Shown in pieces: positions 56,944-64,000 of a stretch of 64,000 nt of DNA. A program made the position numbers and the translations under genes. The notes under the pieces are model-generated. The model ran no database searches. It was given only the letters and a program-made list of their open reading frames with translations, and had not been told where the DNA came from. Numbering within the stretch: position 1 is the stretch's first letter; every line of letters begins with the position of its first letter. The DNA lies in contig NC_135505.1 of assembly GCF_052857255.1 (NCBI RefSeq), positions 66,142,149-66,206,148 of the forward strand. The letters are read 5' to 3'. Origin of the DNA: Amblyomma americanum. Taxonomy: Eukaryota; Arthropoda; Arachnida; Ixodida; Ixodidae.

Positions 56944-59900
56944 TTAGAATCTCTTGAGAAATTTCGTTTCGTTTAGAAACCTAGAAACACATGATATATA
57001 AACAATTGCATCATCGCCTAAAAGCAGTGCGTAATGAAGTGGAACGTATTCATTATGAAACTGAGTAAAATATTTTTCCTTAGTTTTTCCCAGTTTTTCA
57101 CAAGAAATTAAAATCTGGTTGATCATAACTTCTTGTCCACATTTTTCGCAAACAGGTTGATCCTGTTTTTCAGCAGGAAGTTGTGTGTGAGGTGCGTTTG
57201 TCCTATACGAAGACGGTATATAATCACTTCCTGAAAACGTTCATGGTAGGTGCAGGACTTCCATTCACTTGTAACTGGTTTTACTTTGTGTAGTTGTTTT
57301 TTACTTCGATGTCCCGCGTGGACTGCCATTACTGTCTTAAGCAACGATGTATTAAGTTAATGCAATCTTTTAATGAAATAATTACTTTCTTGATTTGCTT
57401 GTCACGTGCTTGAGCAGCGCAGAAGTCTGCTCTCTCGTAGCCTATATGTTTATATGACTCGGTACTTAGCAGAGTTTTAGGTTTTTCCTTTAGCTGTGGC
57501 TATTGCTGTGTTGTTTATGATATCACCAAATATATGAATGACTGAATTTCTAGAGTGGAGAGCTGTAAGTAAACTTATGGAATCTGTGTAAATAATACTT
57601 TCTGCGAGGTTCTCTTTTACTGTTTGTCAATGGCTACAGACATGGCGTAACATTCGGCAGTGAAGATTGATGCACACTGTGGTAGCTTCACTATATGATT
57701 GCAATTCATTTGTACGACTGCTCTTCCAACGAAAAAATCTGTTTTTGAGCCATCTGTATAAAAAGCTGCGCAAGTACTTTATTTTTCCTGGAGTGCAAAA
57801 AATTCTTGTAATTTATGCTGTGGTGGAGTGTTTTTTTGCCGAAATGTGTAGGAGTGAGATTACAGATTTCCGGGAATTTGTACCATGGTGGCAATGAGTG
57901 TCGTCTTCCAGCGTGGCCAGACAATGCGCCGAGTACGCTGAGATTTTGTTTCATCTCTTCAAAACGCAAGAGCAGTGGTCTGGTACTGTGCGTTTTGTTG
58001 TTTAACAGTTTTGTGGATGGGCACTGTGTGACAATTTGGTGACAGATGTGTTTAGGTAGCGAACGAATTTTTAGAATGTACGGATACGTCAGCATCGTTC
58101 TTCTGTCTGTATGTGATGGTTCGTTTGTTTCTACATACAGACTGTCTATGGGCGACGTCCTGTGTGCACCAGTGGAAAGACGCAAGCCTAGATTATGTAT
58201 GAGATCTAGCCGTCTAAGGTATGATGGCATCGGTGATTTATACACTATACATCCGTAATCCAGTGCGGAGTGGACTACAGAGCGGTAAATTTGTAAGAGA
58301 TATGTCCTATCGGCTCCCCGGTGTTTTTTCGACAGCACTTTGAGTATGTTTATGAACTGAGATGCTTTCTTTTTCAACGCATTTATGTGAGGCACGAAAC
58401 TGGGCTTTCTATTATATGTTATACAGAAGAAATTTATGCTCATTGTTCACTGGTAACTGTATTTCGTTCCTGTGAAGGGTGGGTTCTGTATGTATGCCTC
58501 GTCTGAGTGATAACAGAATTGCCACCGATTTCTGTGGGCAAAACCGGAAACCATTTCTCTCCGTCAATGTTGCCAGTTTATTTATTATTTGTATTTGTCT
58601 TTCACATATTGATACATTGGAGGATGTACAAGCTATTTGAAGGTCCTCCACATAGACTGAGTACAATGGGACCTTGAGATTATTTTCGTAAGAGAGTTCA
58701 TTTTCACAACGAAGAATATTGTACTTACAATACACACCTGAGGTACACCGTTTTCCTGAATGAAGATTCTCTAAAGGGTTGCACCCAGGCTGACATAAAA
58801 TGAACGGTTAGATAAGAAGTCTTTTAGGTAGTTAAACATTCTTCCTCAGATGCCAAGCTTGGCAAGGTCTTGAAGAATCGCGAACGGCGAGGTCATATCC
58901 TATGCCCTTTCTAAATCTAAAAATACAGCGAGACAGTGTTGCTTATGAATTAAAGCTTCTCGAAAAGTATTTTCAAGACGGAATAGGTGATCTGTTGTGC
59001 AGCATCTCTTTTTAAAGCCACACTGATGGGCATCAAGAAGTTTACAGGATTGAAGGACAAACGTTAATTTTATATTAAGGGAAGTTTCAAAGGATTTTGC
59101 AAGACAACTAGTCAAGGCTATGGGTCGATAACTGCAAGGAGAGGCTGGTGGTTTTTCATGTTTAAGGAACGGTATAATAATACATTTTCACAGGCATCAG
59201 GTATTTTCCCCGAAACCAATACCTTGTTAAAGAATCTTAAAATTGCCTCTACAGCAGGCTTGTAAATATGGGCAAGCATTTCATAGTGTATTTGGTCGGG
59301 TCCTGGAGCAGTTTTCTTACCGGCAGACAGTACAGTGTTGATTTCTTCGAGTGTAATAAGACCATTATATTTTTCATTAGTACCTCCACTTGTTGGGAGC
59401 TTTTGTTTTTCGGCAATATTTCTATATTTCATAAATGACTGCGTATAGTGTGATGAGTCGGAAAGTATAGCGAAGTGCTCCCGCAATATGTTTGCCTTTT
59501 CCCCTAAACTCGTTTGTGTACCAGGTGATGTGAAAAGAGGAATTTTGAAAGGTGAGTAGCGGCCATTTATTTTCGAACTTGCTCACACATTTTTTTTTGA
59601 TGTGGTTCAGTTGTTTATAGAAGAGGCAGAAATTTTCCATGATGTTTTTTCGGCCTTGCGCCGGACACACCTTGCATGTACTCTCGCCTTTCTGAAAAAA
59701 ATAAGGATTTCATGAGTTGGGTATCTGCGAAAAACTCCTCAAGCTTTATTCTGCAGTTTTTTGCCACCTTACATTTTCGAGTGTACCAAATTTTGTGGTT
59801 CTGGCGCACCAGTTTCGTGGATTTTGGAATTGATACTTGTGCAGGAGAACGAATGCATGTGTTAGAACATTTCACTCATCTCATCTATTGTGCGGTTTTC

Positions 59901-60669
59901 TATAATAATATCCTATGAACTGGCTTTTTTTTAAACAATGCCCAATCAGCTAAATGTAGCTTCCAATGCCGCGCGGTTTTGTGGGAATAACTCTTGGCGA
60001 GGATGACAGACCTATTATACCAGGGAGGTGATCGCTTCCATACGGATTGTCTGAAACACTCCAGTTAAAATCGCTAAAAACAGACGTTGACCTAGAAGAC
60101 AAATCTAAAACACTCATTCTTCCCGAGGATAGGGAAAGTATGTGGGTTTACCCGAGTTCAGCAAACAAACATTAGTGGATAGAATAAAATCCTCGATGAG
60201 TTGCCCTCTAGCGTCCGTTTTCTCGCTCCCCCTCCCTCCCCCCACCCAAAAAAAACAAAACAAATGTGCATTGAAGTCGCCAACTGCCAAATATGGCTCT
60301 GGTAGCTGAATTAAAACACCCTCTAAGTCAAGGAGTGTTATTTTCAGCTGTGGCTCGATATATGCCGAGCACACTGTAACGGTTTTATGTGTAAGCAGAG
60401 TGGCTGTTACAGCCTCGTCTTGTTTTTGGTTTAAGCTCACTAGGCGGGACATCGTACTTCACTGTAATCGCCCCACCTCCTGACAGCCTGCTCACCTGTT
60501 CTCGGCCGCGGCGGAAAACAGTATAATTCTTGGGAAAATTATTATTTTGAGGCCCTCAATTTGTCTCTTGTAGACAAAACGCAACAGGAGCGTGTGCTCC
60601 TTGGATATCTTTTATGTGAATGTAGTTATTATTACGCCCTCTACAGTTCCATTGCATTATGAAAGCCAT
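56944..60669 (-). pseudogene. LINE ORF2: endonuclease, RT, RNase H
   Basis: From an ATG at 60,669 the minus strand reads FIMQWNCRGRNNN and AFCLQET (endonuclease N-terminus), then YLAVGDFNAHL (about 60,270). RT motifs follow: APGPDQIHYEMLAH (about 59,300), HQCGFKKRCCTTDHL, LAVFLDLERA (about 58,910) and, at the active site, YVED (58,643-58,654) instead of the usual YVDD. Then comes the region at 57,706-58,443 (LPKHICHQIVTQCP), RNase H traces (FYTDGSK, FTAECYAM, IYTDSISLL) and a tail (IIYRLRIGQTHLTHNFLL, ILISCEKLG) ending at 56,944. About 1,240 codons, the usual size for these clades. Many stops and shifts. Confidence 0.85.
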
Positions 60670-60723
60670 CTTAATTTTGCTTTCATATGTAGTTAAAAGT
60701 AGATCAAGTTGTTTATGGCCCCT

Positions 60724-61900
60724 TTATTCGGCATCTGTCTTTTTTTGACCGATCCAGATTGCTCCGCCGAATACCCGACGTGGATGGCACGCGGCTGCCC
60801 TGGGTCGTATCCATCGCCTCTGCAGAGGTGATGGACGACCGTGCAGAGGGAACGTGGACGTTAGAATTGGACATCGAGCTGAGAGAGGAGACCTTGGGGG
60901 CCACCGACACGGGAGTCTACGAAGCCTCTTTTTGGTTGGAAAGGTAGTGTTACCTACTCCACCTGGGGGCGCGGATGGGCCTGCCACAGGCTCACTGCGA
61001 GTGGCCTGGGCAGGTGCCGAAGCCTGTTGTGGTGCGCCGCGCCCACGCACCACATCGGGGAAGTTTGTTTTTTCTCTGAATGAGGATGAGCTTGTTTGTC
61101 TCCATCGCCTTCTTTCTTCTTTGAACGAAATGTTTTCAGTAGTTTTTAGTGTGATTATTGCTTTTTCTTTCTTCCAGGATGGACACACCCTGGAGTATGC
61201 AGCATGGTCTTACTCACCGTTTGCACAGCGTGGGGCACCGTCGCAGTCATCTGAAGAGTGATCTTTTGAAGCACATTTTGCGCAGGTTTTACGACCGCGG
61301 CAACTCACTGAGCCGGGGCCGAACCTTTGGCAGTTAAAGCATTGTCGAGGGTTAGGAATGTAGGGTCTGAAATTTATTTTTAGATAACCAACCTCAATTG
61401 AGTCTGGGAGAGTACTATTTGCAAATGGTCAAGACAACGTGCTTTGTTGGGATTTCTTTGCCCTCTTTTTTACTTTTATCCTGTGGACATCAAAGACGTT
61501 TTATTCAGCAAGCCCTTATTTGATTTCTTGTTCTGTAAAGTAAAGAAAATTTTCCTCTGAAATTACACCCCGGACTGTATTGAGGGATCGGTGGGCAGAT
61601 ATGGATACAGGGATGCCACCTATGGACACTATGTTGGAAAGTTTTCAGTGTTGGACGCTATCTCAGAGTTCCAGTAAGAGGTCTCTACTGGCCATTTTTG
61701 TAACCTTGTAGCCAAAGCCCAAGCCACCCGTCAAACATTTTTCTACAATGAATGGGGAGATTATTCTGGCAGATTTACCAGTTTGCTTATTATGAATCAC
61801 CTGAAACTTGGGGAAACTTTTGCTTTTTTTGCATGAAATTCTGAGTTACCACGGTCTACCCTCTCTTGTGAGGTCGATCAGTTGCTGAGAGAAGGTTAGC
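60724..61900 (-). pseudogene. LINE ORF1 with zinc knuckles
   Basis: On the minus strand the complement of 61,243-61,345 encodes CFNCQRFGPGSVSC and CAKCASKDHSSDDC, two CCHC-like knuckles as in I and Jockey ORF1 proteins, followed by a lysine-rich stretch (CPSWKKEKAIITLK) and an alanine- and proline-rich tail to 60,724. The first knuckle lacks its histidine in the usual position (P-G-S instead of H-x-S). ORF1 proteins bind the element's RNA. The N-terminal half (to about 61,900) is only weakly readable. Confidence 0.7.
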
Positions 61901-62548
61901 CATTGAATAAGTGTGTTTTTCGGCTACGGTGCCAGCCACCCACCATGGAGCCCAACTTGGGGACGGGACAGAAACTTGCAGGCAAGTCCTGCCTTGAGTC
62001 ATTAATTAGAAAGTTATTTTTAAACAAAGTTTTTCTTAGTGACTCTAGTCCTGCCCACGACAGCTGTGCACCCCAACTATAATCCAATATGATGCACCTA
62101 TGGGTGTTTGGCCACAGAAGCATAACCTTCGGCGCCAGGAAAGAAGGAAGAAACTAGAAGGGAGTAGGAGACAACAGAGTTGTGAGAAAGGGGTAGGAAA
62201 GTGAAAGATAGAGGGGAGGATAGAAAAAGGCGAGTGCCGGTTTCCCCCGGACGGGTCAGGCCGGAGGTGCCGTCTACAGGAAGCTGGGGCTAAAGTGGTG
62301 TGCTGCCTCCTCCGAGGGGCCTCATAGGTCCAAACTCTCGGCATCGGCTCAACCACCAGCAGCCCCTTTTACGCGGACACGGCGATGCCACGCGCGGCGA
62401 AACTCGGGTGCTCGGGTCCGTGGTGATGCACTGTTCATTATCAGCCTCCTGCGGGGATGTCCCTGCGGACGCTTGGGAACCGATGGTGTCGCCATTGACC
62501 AACGCCTGCAAGATGCAGCCACCCCCTACGGGGTCAGTCTAGGTAGAG

Positions 62549-62640
62549 GCCGTGTGCTTAGCACCTAAAAATGCTTCAGCCGATAAGTAAGAACTTCGAG
62601 TGTTATCTTTGTGTGACATCGCTTCTCTTAAGTTCGCTTA
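62549..62640 (+). repeat. dispersed repeat D, copy 2, right part
   Basis: Matches 24,322-24,440 (GTGCTTAGCAC, GAGTGTTATCT). Separated from its left part only by the LINE. Confidence 0.65.
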
Positions 62641-62656
62641 AGGGTAATTACAGAAA

Positions 62657-62810
62657 AGGATTTCGATGAAGCCAAAATTCTAGACGCCCCTGACTGTGGG
62701 AGTTGGGTGCACGTTAAAGAACCCCTGGTGGTCGAAATTTCAGGAGCATTTTACTACGGTGTCTCTCATAGCCTGTGTCACTTTGGGGTGTTAAACCCAC
62801 ATAATTCATA
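62657..62810 (+). mobile_element. SINE body fragment (Ruka-like)
   Basis: Contains TGCACGTTAAAGAACCCC, GGTGGTCGAAATTTC, TACGGTGTCTCTCATAGCCT and the end region of the complete SINE at 15,129, with about 10-15% differences by eye. The tRNA-like head is absent. Confidence 0.75.
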
Positions 62811-63663
<853 letters not shown>

Positions 63664-64000
63664 TTATGGCACATAGGCAACTGAGGCCATCATGCGCCAA
63701 GCACTAGGTATAGGAAAAGTCTTGTTGATTATAATAGAAATGTTAGAATCATCCCTGCTCTAGAGGCCCTCCAAATTTAATATTACCAAGTGAACACATA
63801 CACAAAATTTAGAAATGGCTACAAGTAAAAGCATTAAAGAGGGCTGGGTAACCTCAGTAGCTTTCCTTGTCTGTGCAAAGATATTGAGGCTCCGAACCAA
63901 TTCAAAATAAAAGTCTCAGCTTTCTTCTCAGGCATGAGAAAGTGGCTCAGGTGTACTAAAATTCAAACAAAACCAATGGGTAAAAATTTTAGAGTATCTT
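63664..64000 (-). mobile_element. 3' end of a second I/Jockey-like LINE copy
   Basis: Matches 56,617-56,960 with few differences (TTTATGGCACATAGGCAACTG, GAGGCCATCATGCGCCAAG, TAGAAATGGCTACAAGTA). The element runs out of the window, so only its 3' UTR is visible. Orientation is minus; its 3' terminus joins the microsatellite. Confidence 0.88.

Larger units (their letters stand above)
56603..62533 (-). mobile_element. near full-length I/Jockey-like LINE
   Basis: TCAGTCTAGGTAGAG occurs at 56,588-56,602 and 62,534-62,548, a 15-bp target duplication that also restores repeat D, so both ends are fixed and the element is about 5.93 kb. On the minus strand it has a GC-rich 5' region, ORF1 with zinc knuckles, and ORF2 with endonuclease, RT, RNase H and a zinc tail. 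It has a short 3' end with no long poly(A). All frames are damaged. A second copy's 3' end is at 63,664-64,000. Confidence 0.9.

Overview
The window looks like repeat-dense nuclear DNA of a hard tick. The main reason is a family of tRNA-headed SINEs with the body I know from the tick Ruka family. Two Ty3/gypsy elements, EN-type LINEs and short degenerate ORFs separated by long AT-rich gaps fit an arthropod genome and exclude a bacterial one. I found no complete, undamaged host gene. Identifications come from reading alone; no database was searched.

Layout. (1) 1-1,354: unassigned sequence, then the 3' end of a Ty3/gypsy element (integrase tail and LTR). (2) 1,540-17,740: a large diverged inverted duplication. 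Block A (minus, about 1,540-8,770) and block B (plus, about 10,300-17,740) carry the same order of motifs: a small coding exon, a CpG-rich segment (lost in A), an internally deleted LINE and a common 3' flank. (3) 17,741-31,730: mostly unassigned, with a LINE fragment, a 103-bp hairpin, a gene-fragment copy at 22.2-23.8 kb and a possible minus-strand terminal exon near 20 kb. (4) 32,250-39,570: a second copy of the gene fragment, then block C, a third copy of the duplicated block in direct orientation. (5) 39,571-53,112: a Ty3/gypsy element of about 5.4 kb inserted into the LINE of block C and itself interrupted in gag by a second, oppositely oriented Ty3/gypsy element of 8.1 kb (40,819-48,925). 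Both have intact LTR pairs and 4-bp target duplications. (6) 53,113-64,000: the rest of block C's LINE, degenerate tandem repeats, a nearly full-length I/Jockey-like LINE (56,603-62,533) that splits an older dispersed repeat, a SINE fragment, a long GT microsatellite and the 3' end of another copy of the same LINE.

How the parts relate. The most interesting non-transposon signal is a gene family I do not recognise. An exon of about 0.65-0.7 kb (23,144-23,787 and 32,383-33,094) ends in a 5' splice site of phase 1. A 116-bp terminal exon (8,541-8,656 minus; 10,895-11,010; 35,635-35,750) starts after a good 3' splice site, is in the matching phase and ends at the same stop codon in all three copies. 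The copies visible here are mostly damaged, so an intact founder probably lies elsewhere. Other points of interest are a canonical -1 frameshift signal between gag and pro-pol of the inner element, a three-fold alternating palindrome at its 5' end, a perfect 116-bp palindrome in block B, and a LINE family that has spread in an internally deleted form.
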